DNA of 64,000 nucleotides from Actinomycetes bacterium (lineage in GTDB: Bacteria; Actinomycetota; Actinomycetes; Mycobacteriales; Mycobacteriaceae), in contig JAEXZY010000165.1 in the NCBI GenBank assembly GCA_023404955.1, positions 8,150 through 72,149 of the forward strand, written 5' to 3'. The notes below the pieces were generated by a model, which did not search any database, had not been told where the DNA came from, and saw only the letters and a list, made by a program, of their open reading frames with translations. Below, in pieces: positions 20,517 to 29,243 of the stretch (its first letter is position 1; every line of letters starts with the position of its first letter). A program made the position numbers and the translations under genes.

Positions 20517-21455
20517 ATGCGCACACTGGTCACCGGGGCCGCCGGTTTCATCGGATCGACACTGGTCGACAGGTTGCTGGCCGAGGGCCACTCAGTGGTC
20601 GGGCTCGACGATCTGAGTTCAGGTCGCAGCGAGAATCTGGGGCCGGCCGAGCGGCACGACACGTTCGACTTCGTCAAGGCCGACATCGTCGACGCCGACC
20701 TCGTCGCACTGCTCGCCGACGTCAAGCCGGAGGTGATCTTCCACCTGGCCGCCCAGATCTCGGTCAGCCGGTCGGTCACCGAGCCGGTCTTCGATTCCAG
20801 CGTCAACGTCGTCGGTACGGTGCGCCTGGCCGAAGCCGCCCGGCTCGCCGGTGTCCGCAAGATCGTGCACACCTCGTCGGGCGGATCGGTGTACGGCGCC
20901 ACGCCCCGCTATCCCACCGACGAGAACAACCCGCTGGACCCGGCGTCGCCGTATGCGGCCAGCAAGGTCTGCGGCGAGGTCTACTTCGGGATGTTCCGCA
21001 ACCTCTACGGCCTGGACTGCAGCCACATCGCGCCCGCCAATGTGTATGGCCCGCGCCAGGATCCGCACGGCGAGGCCGGCGTGGTCGCGATCTTCTCCCG
21101 CGCGTTGCTCGCCGGGCGGCCGACCAAGATCTTCGGGGACGGCACCGACACGCGCGACTACGTGTTCGTCGACGACGTCGTCGACGCGTTCGTGCGCGCC
21201 TCCGGCGAGGCAGGCAGCGGTCAGCGCTTCAACATCGGGACCGGTGTGGAGACCTCGACGCGGCAGCTGCACTCCGAGATCGCGCGGGCCGCGGGCGCAT
21301 CCGACGAGCCCGAATTCCAGCCGCCGCGACTGGGCGACGTGCGCCGGTCCTGCCTGGACAACAGCCGGGCCGGCGAGGTGCTCGGCTGGCAGCCGCAGGT
21401 CCGGCTCAGCGACGGGGTCGCCCGGACTGTGGACTACTTCCGCAGCGAGATCTGA
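20517..21455 (+). CDS. galE: UDP-glucose 4-epimerase
   Basis: Extended short-chain dehydrogenase of 312 residues, the size and position of mycobacterial GalE1 (Rv3634c), which supplies UDP-galactose for arabinogalactan. The Rossmann motif TGAAGFIG is at residues 6-13, catalytic Ser in HTSSGGSVYG, and Tyr/Lys in YAASK. The NADRP-type substrate loop is around ANVYGPRQDPHGE. ATG 20517 is preferred to the upstream in-frame start at 20457. Its 3' end overlaps the convergent DUF2304 gene by 22 bases. Confidence 0.92.
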   Translation: MRTLVTGAAGFIGSTLVDRLLAEGHSVVGLDDLSSGRSENLGPAERHDTFDFVKADIVDADLVALLADVKPEVIFHLAAQISVSRSVTEPVFDSSVNVVGTVRLAEAARLAGVRKIVHTSSGGSVYGATPRYPTDENNPLDPASPYAASKVCGEVYFGMFRNLYGLDCSHIAPANVYGPRQDPHGEAGVVAIFSRALLAGRPTKIFGDGTDTRDYVFVDDVVDAFVRASGEAGSGQRFNIGTGVETSTRQLHSEIARAAGASDEPEFQPPRLGDVRRSCLDNSRAGEVLGWQPQVRLSDGVARTVDYFRSEI

Positions 21456-21793
21456 CCGTCTCCCGGCTCGCGCGCGTTCTGCAATGCCACGGCGCGGGCC
21501 AACCTGGTGTACTTCAGCTCGATGTCCTTGAACCGCATGTACGTCGACAGCGTCGTGAACGCGAACGCGATGATCAGCACGTACTCCAGCAGATCGGTGC
21601 CGCGGTCCACGCCCAGCCAGTTTGCGACCACGGTCGTGTCGTCGGGGCGCAGAATCGCGTAGATGCCGGCGATCACGAACAGCACATAGCCGACCTTCAC
21701 CCACGCCTTCGAGCGGGCGCTGCCACGCGAGCGCAGCAGATACACCAGTAGCGCCAGCACCGACGCGATCAGCAGAACCTGGATCCAGTTCAT
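21434..21793 (-). CDS. DUF2304 small membrane protein, PpgS partner (Rv3632-like)
   Basis: Protein of 119 residues with three predicted membrane helices (MNWIQVLLIASVLALLVYLL, VGYVLFVIAGIYAIL, LLEYVLIIAFAFTTL) and a charged C-terminal helix. Its homologue Rv3632 was reported to boost the activity of the polyprenyl-phosphate GalNAc synthase PpgS (Rv3631). The ATG at 21791-21793 overlaps the ppgS stop by 4 bases, so the two are translationally coupled. It is the last gene of the 21,434-29,018 operon and overlaps the convergent galE 3' end. Confidence 0.88.
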   Translation of the reverse strand: MNWIQVLLIASVLALLVYLLRSRGSARSKAWVKVGYVLFVIAGIYAILRPDDTTVVANWLGVDRGTDLLEYVLIIAFAFTTLSTYMRFKDIELKYTRLARAVALQNAREPGDGQISLRK

Positions 21794-22533
21794 CGGGTCG
21801 TCCTCCTGCGCAGCAGGCCGTCGAAGACGATGTTGACCCCGTTCAGCAACGGCTGGCCCTTGGCCTTCGAGTAGTCGGTGTAGCGAATGTCGACGGGCAC
21901 TTCGGCCACCCGCCAACCGTTTTCGTGGGCCAGCGCGATGAACTCGCCGGCGTGGCCCATGCCGCTGATCGTCAGGTCGAGTTCGTCGGCGACGCGGCGG
22001 TTGAACACCCGCAGCCCGTTGTGCGCGTCGGTCAGTCCGAGGCTGCGGTTGCGACGGCTCAGCGTCGCCGCGGTCCGCAGGACCAGCCGCTTGAGCGGCG
22101 GGGTCTGGGTGGGGCCGCCGGCGAAGCGGCTGCCGACGACGAGGTCGGCGTCGACTGCACGCAGGTGCTCGATCATCGTGACGACGTCGTCGACGCGATG
22201 CTGCCCGTCGGCGTCGAACGTCGCGAACAGTGCGGCCCCGGGCCGGGCCCGGGCGTATTCGACCCCGGTCTGGATGGCCGCGCCCTGACCGAGGTTTACC
22301 GGGTGGGTGACGACGTGCGCGCCCGCGCACAGCGCGGCGTCCCCGGTGCCGTCGGTGCTGCCGTCGTCGACGCACACCACGTGCGGGAACACCGCGCGCA
22401 CCTCACCGATGACCTCCTCGATCACGGTCGCTTCGCGGTAGGCGGGGATGACGATCCACACGTCGCTGGAGCGCTGGTCAGAGGGGCCGGAGATGTCGAT
22501 GCGCAACAACGTACACGGCCTAGCGGGGCGCAA
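21790..22533 (-). CDS. ppgS: Polyprenyl-phosphate N-acetylgalactosaminyl synthase (family 2 glycosyltransferase)
   Basis: GT-A fold glycosyltransferase of 247 residues, homologous to Rv3631. It is expected to transfer GalNAc from UDP-GalNAc to decaprenyl phosphate on the cytoplasmic face; the product supplies galactosamine for arabinogalactan. The nucleotide-binding strand WIVIPAYREATVIEEVIGEV, the DDGSTDGTGD motif and the metal-binding DADGQHRVDD are all clear. There is no membrane anchor of its own; DUF2304 probably supplies it. The start is uncertain: TTG 22533 overlaps the upstream gene by 14 bases, with TTG 22509 as alternative. Confidence 0.88.
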   Translation of the reverse strand: MRPARPCTLLRIDISGPSDQRSSDVWIVIPAYREATVIEEVIGEVRAVFPHVVCVDDGSTDGTGDAALCAGAHVVTHPVNLGQGAAIQTGVEYARARPGAALFATFDADGQHRVDDVVTMIEHLRAVDADLVVGSRFAGGPTQTPPLKRLVLRTAATLSRRNRSLGLTDAHNGLRVFNRRVADELDLTISGMGHAGEFIALAHENGWRVAEVPVDIRYTDYSKAKGQPLLNGVNIVFDGLLRRRTTR

Positions 22534-23761
22534 CCTTGGCGAGGGCGACCAGGTGAACGGCGATGCCGAGCAGCGGTCCGCACAGCAGTGCCACGACGGT
22601 GCGCACCTCGAGGTCCAGCGGCAGCGCCAGCAGCGCAGCCGCGGCGACCGTGGCCGACACCCAGCCGACGGCGTAGGCGCGCTGCAGCGCCGCGGCGACC
22701 GCGGCGGCCCCGGTCAGCGTGAGCAACGCGATCATGACCGCCGCCGCGGTCAGCCAGCCCAGCAAAACGCCGTCGGTCACGTAGTCGGCGCCGAAGGCCT
22801 CGCGCAGCAACCACGGGCCGAACGCCGCGGCCGCGGCCACGCCCACCGCGCCCAGCGCCACGACCACCACCGCCGGGACGATCAACGCCCGCAGGCGGTG
22901 CGCACGCTGATCCACGAAGTGCGCGATCAAGTTGCCCTGCATCGCGGTCAGCGGCACGAGCAGCGGCGCGCGCGTCAGCGTGACGGCCAGGATCACCACG
23001 CCACCGGCGGCGCCGAGATCGCCAGAGGTGGCCTTGAGCAGGACCGGAAAGCCCATCACCAGCACGGCGCTGGCCCCCGCCGCGGCGATCGAGTGACCCG
23101 CTCCGCGCAGGAACGTCGCCGTGGTGCCCGGGGTGTGCAGCCGGGCAGCGGCCCGGGTGACCGGCGAGGCGGCCAGCATCAGCAGCCAGCCCACCGAGCC
23201 GGCGACGGTCGCCCACAGGTAGCCGCCCAGCCCCCAGCCGACCAGGAAGCTGCCCGCGGCGACCGCGACCCGCAGCAGCGCGTCGGCGACCATCAGCGCG
23301 CCGTACTGCGACCAGTCGTCGCCGCCGGCGAGCAGGCCGAGCAGCGTGGTGTGCACGCAGAACCCCGCGAGCCCGGCGGCCAGCAGGGTCACGCTGAGCA
23401 GTCGGGCGTCGGCGAACACGTGCCCGGCCCACAGAGGCGCGGTGACGGCGATGGCCGCCGCGGCGCTCAGCCCGACCCCGATGCCGATCCGCACCGGGCG
23501 GGTGCGCGGGCCACCGGGCTCGACCGTCGTGGCCTGGCGCACCTCCCGCGTCGTCTCCTGCAGCAACCCGAACGCGGCGCCGCTGGCGAGGCCGAACGCA
23601 CCCCAGAACACGCCGAACACCGAGAAACCGGCGGGCTCGAGATCACGGGCGGCCAGATACAGCACCGCGTATCCGCACAGCGCGGACACCGCGGTGGCTG
23701 CCCCGACGCGCACCACGCTGCTCCGCGTGACCGCGCCCGGGCCGACGGTCGCGTCGGTCAC
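22520..23761 (-). CDS. Polytopic membrane protein, Rv3630-like (flippase-like)
   Basis: Protein of 413 residues with roughly twelve hydrophobic helices and few charges, resembling the oligosaccharidyl-lipid flippase/MATE-like superfamily; homologous to Rv3630. GTG 23761 (VTDATVGPGAVTRSSVVRVG) overlaps the M1 peptidase stop by 4 bases. Its stop lies within or next to the ppgS start. In context it is a candidate for moving decaprenyl-phosphate-GalNAc, or the NRPS product, across the membrane. That role is inferred from neighbours and topology only. Confidence 0.78.
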   Translation of the reverse strand: MTDATVGPGAVTRSSVVRVGAATAVSALCGYAVLYLAARDLEPAGFSVFGVFWGAFGLASGAAFGLLQETTREVRQATTVEPGGPRTRPVRIGIGVGLSAAAAIAVTAPLWAGHVFADARLLSVTLLAAGLAGFCVHTTLLGLLAGGDDWSQYGALMVADALLRVAVAAGSFLVGWGLGGYLWATVAGSVGWLLMLAASPVTRAAARLHTPGTTATFLRGAGHSIAAAGASAVLVMGFPVLLKATSGDLGAAGGVVILAVTLTRAPLLVPLTAMQGNLIAHFVDQRAHRLRALIVPAVVVVALGAVGVAAAAAFGPWLLREAFGADYVTDGVLLGWLTAAAVMIALLTLTGAAAVAAALQRAYAVGWVSATVAAAALLALPLDLEVRTVVALLCGPLLGIAVHLVALAKVAPR

Positions 23762-25101
23762 GAACGGTCCAGGGGCGGAACGTCGGTCGCGTAGAGCCAG
23801 GCCGCCCACAGCGGACGCAACGACTCGTCGGCGTAGCGGGCCGCCAGCCCGATGAAGTCGTCGGTGACCACGTTGGCGTGCCGGTACCGCGTCGTCCAGT
23901 CTTTGAGGAGGGCGAAGAAGTTCTTGTCGCCCAGGTGTTTCCGCAGGACGTGCAGGGTGAGGGCGCCACGCTTGTAGACGCGGTCGTCGAACATGTCGCG
24001 GGGGCCGGGATCGGCGAGGATCAGATCCTGCGGGGAGTGCACGAGACGGTGGTGGTAGTGCCGAGCCCACTCGTCGGCGCTGCGCTGCCCGCAGTGTTCG
24101 GACCACAACCATTCGGCGTAGCAGGCGAAGCCCTCGTGCAGCCAGATGTGCCGCCACCGCTGCACGGTGACCGAGTTGCCGAACCATTGATGGGCGAGCT
24201 CGTGGGCGATGAGCCGCTCGGCTCCGCGCTGCCCGTCGCAGTGGTTGGCGCCGAAGATCGAGATGCCTTGCGCCTCCAGCGGAATCTCGAGATCGTCGTC
24301 GGTGATCACCACCGTGTACCCGGTGTCGAGCGGGTACGGACCGAAGAGCTTGGTGAACAGCTTCATCATCTGGCCCTGCCGGCCGAAATCGTGCGCCACC
24401 AGATCTCGCAATCGCTCGGGGGCGACGGCATGGATCGAGAACCCGTTCTTGGCGATGCGGTGCCGTTCGTAGACCCCGATCTGCAGCGTGATCAGATACG
24501 TCGACGTGGGCTCGGCCTGCTCGTAGGTCCACGACGTCATCGCCGCCCGCACCCGCCGGTGCAACAGCTTGCCGTTGGCCAGCGCGAAATACGGGCTCTC
24601 CGTGCTGATCTGGATACCGAAGCTGGCTTTCGCGCCGGGATGATCGTCGCACGGGAACCACGACGACGCGCCGTTGGGTTGGCCGGCCACCAGGACGCCT
24701 TCGGTCAGTTCCTCGAAACCGACCTCGCCCCACAGGGAGCGGTTGGGGCGGGGGGTGCCGCCGTAGCGCACGACGATCGTCATCGCCGCGCCGGCGCGCA
24801 GGCGGTCGGTCAGGCTGATGTGCAATTTGCCGTTGGAGGTGCGGAAGTTGTTGGGCCGCTTGCCGTTCACGGTCACCTTCGACACTGACAGTGCCGCGGA
24901 CAGGTCGAGCGTGAACGTCTGCAGCTCGGCGAGCGTGACCGCGGTGATGGTGGCCGCACCGGTCAGCCGGTTGATGGCGACTTTGTACTCGAGGTCGAGT
25001 TCGTAGCGAGAGACCCGGTAGCCGAAGTTGCCGGTGCCGGGCAGGTACGGGTCGATGACCGGCGCAGACCCCTTCTTGGCGGCGTGCTTGCGGGCCCTCA
25101 C
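23758..25101 (-). CDS. M1-family zinc aminopeptidase
   Basis: Gluzincin metallopeptidase of 447 residues. The zinc site is HELAHQWFGN followed by the downstream glutamate in WLHEGFACYAEW. The GAMEN-equivalent that binds the substrate amino terminus is PLEAQGIS, similar to the ALETQ variant of actinobacterial M1 enzymes. An N-terminal beta-saddle domain covers about 1-200 and the thermolysin-like domain about 200-447, without the C-terminal helical domain of larger family members. There is no signal peptide. ATG 25101 overlaps the NRPS stop by 4 bases, so it is made with the NRPS and may trim or degrade its peptide product. Confidence 0.93.
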   Translation of the reverse strand: MRARKHAAKKGSAPVIDPYLPGTGNFGYRVSRYELDLEYKVAINRLTGAATITAVTLAELQTFTLDLSAALSVSKVTVNGKRPNNFRTSNGKLHISLTDRLRAGAAMTIVVRYGGTPRPNRSLWGEVGFEELTEGVLVAGQPNGASSWFPCDDHPGAKASFGIQISTESPYFALANGKLLHRRVRAAMTSWTYEQAEPTSTYLITLQIGVYERHRIAKNGFSIHAVAPERLRDLVAHDFGRQGQMMKLFTKLFGPYPLDTGYTVVITDDDLEIPLEAQGISIFGANHCDGQRGAERLIAHELAHQWFGNSVTVQRWRHIWLHEGFACYAEWLWSEHCGQRSADEWARHYHHRLVHSPQDLILADPGPRDMFDDRVYKRGALTLHVLRKHLGDKNFFALLKDWTTRYRHANVVTDDFIGLAARYADESLRPLWAAWLYATDVPPLDRS

Positions 25102-28100
25102 GCCGCCGCCGGCTTCTTCGCCTTACCGCCGGTGTCCGCGCGTTTCTTGCGCGGCGGCAGCCACGGCGCAATCGGATTGCCCTGCCACCGCGTGGACGGC
25201 GGCACCTCATCGCCGCGCACCACCAGCGAGGCCGGGCCGACGGTGGCGCCGGCACCCAGCCGTGCCGCGGGCAGCGCCACGCAGTGCGGGCCCAGCGTCG
25301 CGCCGGCGTCCAGCACCACCGTGTCCATCCGCATGATGCGGTCGTGGAACAGATGGGTCTGCACCACGCACCCGCGGTTCACCGTCGCACCGTCGCCGAG
25401 AGTCACCAGATCGGCCTCGGGCAGCCAGTACGTCTCACACCACACTCCGCGTCCGATCGTCGCGCCCAGTGCGCGCAGCCACACGTTCATCACCGGAGTA
25501 CCCGAGGCGGCCCGGGCGAACCAGGGCGCGGCGACGGTCTCGACGAAGGTGTCCGACACCTCGTTGCGCCAGACGAACGACGACCACAGCGGATGTTCGA
25601 TCGCGGTGATGCGGCCCACCAGAAGCCATTTCGCGCCGACGGCGATGCCGCCGGCCAGCGCGCCCGCGACCAGCAGCACCAGCCCGGTCAGCAGCGCGGC
25701 GCCCAGCCAGCCCAGCGTCAGCACCAGGGCCTGCGCGGCCAGCAGCACGCCGACGCCGATCGCGAACGTGACGACGACGGGCACGAAGCGGAACGTCTCG
25801 ACCACGGCCCGTAGCGCGCGCAACCGCGCCGAGGGGTGGAACGTGCGCAGCGCGTCGGCCGCGGTGGGCTGGCGGCGCAGGCGCATCGGCGGGCTGCCCA
25901 GCCACGACGAGCCGGCCTTGGCCTTGTGCGGGGTCGCCGAGAGCACCGCGACGAGCCCGTCGTCGGGCACCCGGCGGCCGGGCTGGGTGATGCCGGAGTT
26001 GCCGAGAAACGCGCGCTTGCCGACGGTCGCCCGGGCGACGTGGATCCAACCGCCGCCCAGCTCGTAGGAAGCGACCATCGTGTCGTCGGCGAGGAACGCA
26101 CTGTCCTCGACGACGGTGAACTTCGGGATCAGCAGTGCGGTCGAGATCTCGGTGCCCTTGCCGATCTTCGCGCCGAGCAGCCGCAGCCACCACGGTGTCG
26201 CGAGCCCGGCGTAGATCGGGAACAGATAGGTGCGCGCGCCGTCCATCAGTCGTTCGGTCGCCCACAGCTGCCAGCCCGACCGGCTGCGCACCGGGTGGTA
26301 GCCCTCGTGCAGGCCGACGGCGAGCAGGCGCACACCGAGCACGGTCAGCGCGGCGTAGACCAGCACCGCGGCCGCGGTGGCCGGCACCGTCGCGGCCACC
26401 GCGGGAAGGAGCGCATCGCTCAGGGTCGCGGTGCCGCGCACGGCCCAGCCGATCACCGCGAGTCCCGCGGCGAGCGCTGCGAGCGGTAGCGCGCCCAGCA
26501 GCATCGACGTCACGCCGTACATCGCCACCCAGACCGGCGCGCGGGGCGGCCGGTGGTCGGGCCATGGGTGTTTGGCCTTGCCGGACTTCACGGCCGGTGA
26601 GCCCTTCCAGTACTGCCCGTTCTTGACCTTGCCGACGACGCCGGAGCCCGGCGCCACGTCGGCGTTCTTCCCGATCACCGCACCGGGCAGCAGGGTGGTG
26701 CGTGCGCCGATGGTGGCGTCGTTGCCGATCGTGATGGGGCCGACGTGGAACAGGTCGCCGTCGATCCAGTGCCCGGTCAGGTCGACCTCGGGTTCGATCG
26801 AGCAGCGGTGCCCGATCCGCAGCATCCCGGTGACGGGTGGCGCGGAGTGCAGGTCGACCCCGGTGCCCACCGAATTGCCCAGGGCGCGTGCGTAATACAC
26901 CAGCCACGGTGCGCCGGCCATGTTCTCCGCGCCGCTGGCGTCGGCGAGCCGCTCGGCCAGCCAGATGCGCAGGTGCACCGATCCGCCGCGCCGATAAGTG
27001 CCGGGGGTCAGCGTGCCGACGAGGATGCGCGCGCCGAGGACCGCGATGCCCATCCGTCCGGGTGGGGAGACGAACAGCAGGAAGCCGGCGAGAACCCACC
27101 ACCAGCTGACGGGCCGCACCCATCCCACCAGATCGACGGCGGCGGCGATGTTGTTGGCCACCGCCAGCCACACCACCCACTGCATACCGGTCAGCGTGGC
27201 CAGCGGCACCGTCATCGCCACCTGCACGGCCTGGGTCAGCCGGGACACCGGGCGCACGGTGCGGGTCTCCACGGCCGGGGGCGGTTCCAACTCGTCGAGG
27301 TACCCGGCGAGCGAGCCCAGCCGCGGATGGTCGTAGAGGTCGGCGACCGTGACCTGCGGGTACCGCTGTCGCAACACCGCGATCAGCTGCGCGGCCGACA
27401 GCGAGCCGCCGCCGAGGGCGAAGAAGTCGGCACCCGGCCCGTCGATCGGCGCGGCGAGCACGTCGCGCCACAGCCCGGCCAGCCAGCCGAGCGTGCCGCC
27501 GAGGTCGGCGGCGGCGTCGTCCTCGGTTCCGCCGACAGGCCAGGGCAGCGCGTCGCGGTCCACCTTCCCGGACGTGCGGGTCGGGAGTTCGTCGACGACC
27601 ACCAGCCGCGGCACCAGCGCGGCCGGCAGCGACTCGGCCAGCTGGGCACGGGCGGTGGTCAGATCGAAGGCCCCGCCGGGCGCGGCGACGACGTAGCCGA
27701 CGAGCACCGGGGTGCCGCTGGTGGTGCGCCGGACGGCGGCCGCGCCGCCGCTCACCCCGGGCAGGTGCACGAGCGCGGTGTCGACCTCCCCGAGTTCGAT
27801 GCGCCGACCGCCGACCTTGACCTGGTCGTCGGCGCGTCCCATGAAGTAGAGGCCGTCGTTCTCGAGTCGGACCAGATCGCCGCTGCGGTAGGCGCGGCTC
27901 CACGCCAGCGTGGCGAGTGCGCCGTACTTCTCGGCGTCCTTGTCAGGGTCGAGGTAGCGCGCCAGGCCGACCCCGCCGATCACCAACTCGCCGACCTCGC
28001 CGGGACGCACCGGGTTCCCGTCGGAGTCGACGACGGCGAGGTCCCACCCGGGCAGCGGCAGCCCGATGCTCACCGCACCGGTTCCGGTCAGCCTCGCGGC

Positions 28101-29018
28101 ACAGGCCACCACGGTCGCCTCGGTGGGGCCGTAGGTGTTCCACACTTCCCGGCCCTCGACCGCCAGGCGCGCAGCCAGCTCCGGCGGGCAGGCCTCACCG
28201 CCGAAGATCAGCAGCCGCACCGCTTCGAGCGCCTCGGCCGGCCACAGCGAGGCCAACGTCGGCACCGTTGACACCACGGTGATGTCGCGCGACACCAGCC
28301 ACGGACCCAGATCCATGCCGCTGCGCACCAGCGACCGCGGCGCCGGCACCAGGCAGGCGCCGTGCCGCCACGCCAGCCACATCTCCTCGCACGACGCGTC
28401 GAACGCCACCGACAGCCCGGCCAGCACCCGATCGCCGGGACCCAGCGGGCTGTCCTGCAGGAACATCTGCGCCTCGGCGTCGACGAACGCCGCGGCGCTG
28501 CGGTGGGTGACGGCGACACCCTTGGGGGTGCCCGTCGATCCGGACGTGAAGATGATCCACGCGTCGTCGCGGCTCAGCGGGGCCGTCGCCCGCCACCCGC
28601 GGGACGCGCCGGGACCCCGGATCAGGCCGCGTTCGGTGATCACGGCGACGACGTCGGCCTCGGTGAACACCAGCTCGGCCCGCTCGGGCGGGTCGTCGGC
28701 GTCGACGGGCACATATGCCGCGCCCGCGGCCAGGGTAGCCAGGATCGCGACGTAGAGCGCATAGCTGCCCGACGGCATCCGGATGCCGATGCGGTCACCG
28801 CGGCCGATGCCGCGCGCCGCCAGCCACGCCACGCTGTCCTCGACGTCGGCGATCAGCTCGGCATAGGTGAGCTGCACGGTGCCGTCGTCCAGGGCCGTCG
28901 CATCGGGATGGCGCCGGGCGGTGTCGTAGAGGATGTCGATCAGCGTGCGCGCGGGCGGCGCCTGGGCGGACAGCAGATACTGCGGGGGGATCTCCGAGGT
29001 TGGATCCGGTGCTGTCAC
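25098..29018 (-). CDS. Pls/PosA-type single-module nonribosomal peptide synthetase with membrane C-terminal domain
   Basis: Protein of 1306 residues (GTG 29018; ATG 29048 gives 1316), close to Streptomyces epsilon-poly-L-lysine synthetase Pls (about 1319). An adenylation domain (about 25-495; IIFTSGSTGTPKGVAVTHRS, YGPTEATVV, YRSGDLVRL, RTSGKVDRDALP) precedes a carrier domain with LGGGSLSAAQL (about 510-590). Then come hydrophobic helices in three groups alternating with left-handed beta-helix acyltransferase-like repeats (HVGPITIGNDATIGARTTLL; TYWLPEADLVTLGDGATVN). There is no condensation or thioesterase domain, as in Pls. Pocket residues aligned to GrsA are D-A-E-S-I-G-T-V-V-K, suggesting lysine. 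It heads a five-gene coupled operon. Confidence 0.9.
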   Translation of the reverse strand: MTAPDPTSEIPPQYLLSAQAPPARTLIDILYDTARRHPDATALDDGTVQLTYAELIADVEDSVAWLAARGIGRGDRIGIRMPSGSYALYVAILATLAAGAAYVPVDADDPPERAELVFTEADVVAVITERGLIRGPGASRGWRATAPLSRDDAWIIFTSGSTGTPKGVAVTHRSAAAFVDAEAQMFLQDSPLGPGDRVLAGLSVAFDASCEEMWLAWRHGACLVPAPRSLVRSGMDLGPWLVSRDITVVSTVPTLASLWPAEALEAVRLLIFGGEACPPELAARLAVEGREVWNTYGPTEATVVACAARLTGTGAVSIGLPLPGWDLAVVDSDGNPVRPGEVGELVIGGVGLARYLDPDKDAEKYGALATLAWSRAYRSGDLVRLENDGLYFMGRADDQVKVGGRRIELGEVDTALVHLPGVSGGAAAVRRTTSGTPVLVGYVVAAPGGAFDLTTARAQLAESLPAALVPRLVVVDELPTRTSGKVDRDALPWPVGGTEDDAAADLGGTLGWLAGLWRDVLAAPIDGPGADFFALGGGSLSAAQLIAVLRQRYPQVTVADLYDHPRLGSLAGYLDELEPPPAVETRTVRPVSRLTQAVQVAMTVPLATLTGMQWVVWLAVANNIAAAVDLVGWVRPVSWWWVLAGFLLFVSPPGRMGIAVLGARILVGTLTPGTYRRGGSVHLRIWLAERLADASGAENMAGAPWLVYYARALGNSVGTGVDLHSAPPVTGMLRIGHRCSIEPEVDLTGHWIDGDLFHVGPITIGNDATIGARTTLLPGAVIGKNADVAPGSGVVGKVKNGQYWKGSPAVKSGKAKHPWPDHRPPRAPVWVAMYGVTSMLLGALPLAALAAGLAVIGWAVRGTATLSDALLPAVAATVPATAAAVLVYAALTVLGVRLLAVGLHEGYHPVRSRSGWQLWATERLMDGARTYLFPIYAGLATPWWLRLLGAKIGKGTEISTALLIPKFTVVEDSAFLADDTMVASYELGGGWIHVARATVGKRAFLGNSGITQPGRRVPDDGLVAVLSATPHKAKAGSSWLGSPPMRLRRQPTAADALRTFHPSARLRALRAVVETFRFVPVVVTFAIGVGVLLAAQALVLTLGWLGAALLTGLVLLVAGALAGGIAVGAKWLLVGRITAIEHPLWSSFVWRNEVSDTFVETVAAPWFARAASGTPVMNVWLRALGATIGRGVWCETYWLPEADLVTLGDGATVNRGCVVQTHLFHDRIMRMDTVVLDAGATLGPHCVALPAARLGAGATVGPASLVVRGDEVPPSTRWQGNPIAPWLPPRKKRADTGGKAKKPAAA

Positions 29019-29107
29019 GGGTACAAAGTACTCACTGCGCGAGGCCACTTCTCGCCGTCGGGTGGCCGGTGATTCGCGTGTCGACGGCCTGACTGGCAGA
29101 ATGTCCG

Positions 29108-29222
29108 GCTTGGAGGGGAGTATTCCTTCGCCACTGTGTCGTCATCACGTCGCCCGCATACGGGCGACCGGTGCTGTGGGCCGGTTGCCGGAAGCGGCGG
29201 CGGTGGAAGAGACCTCCGGCGT
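29108..29222 (+). promoter_or_regulatory. yybP-ykoY (manganese-sensing) riboswitch upstream of terC
   Basis: The leader of the TerC gene contains the signature GGGGAGTA (29115-29122). An outer stem forms between GGAGG (29112-29116) and CCTCC (29213-29217), with an internal hairpin CGCCCG-CATA-CGGGCG (29151-29166). This arrangement and the gene downstream fit Rfam family RF00080, which binds Mn2+ and commonly controls TerC/Alx and MntP exporters. The ribosome-binding site (CCGGAGG) lies about 20 bases after the outer stem, where folding could control translation. Found by eye, not by covariance model. Confidence 0.72.
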
Positions 29223-29243
29223 TGAACGACGACCGGAGGTTTG

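Noticed and set aside
24000..29000. Very long open frames on the strand opposite the NRPS and peptidase
   Set aside because: They are Arg/His/Pro/Gln-rich translations of high-GC DNA without domains or ribosome-binding sites; they mirror the real genes.
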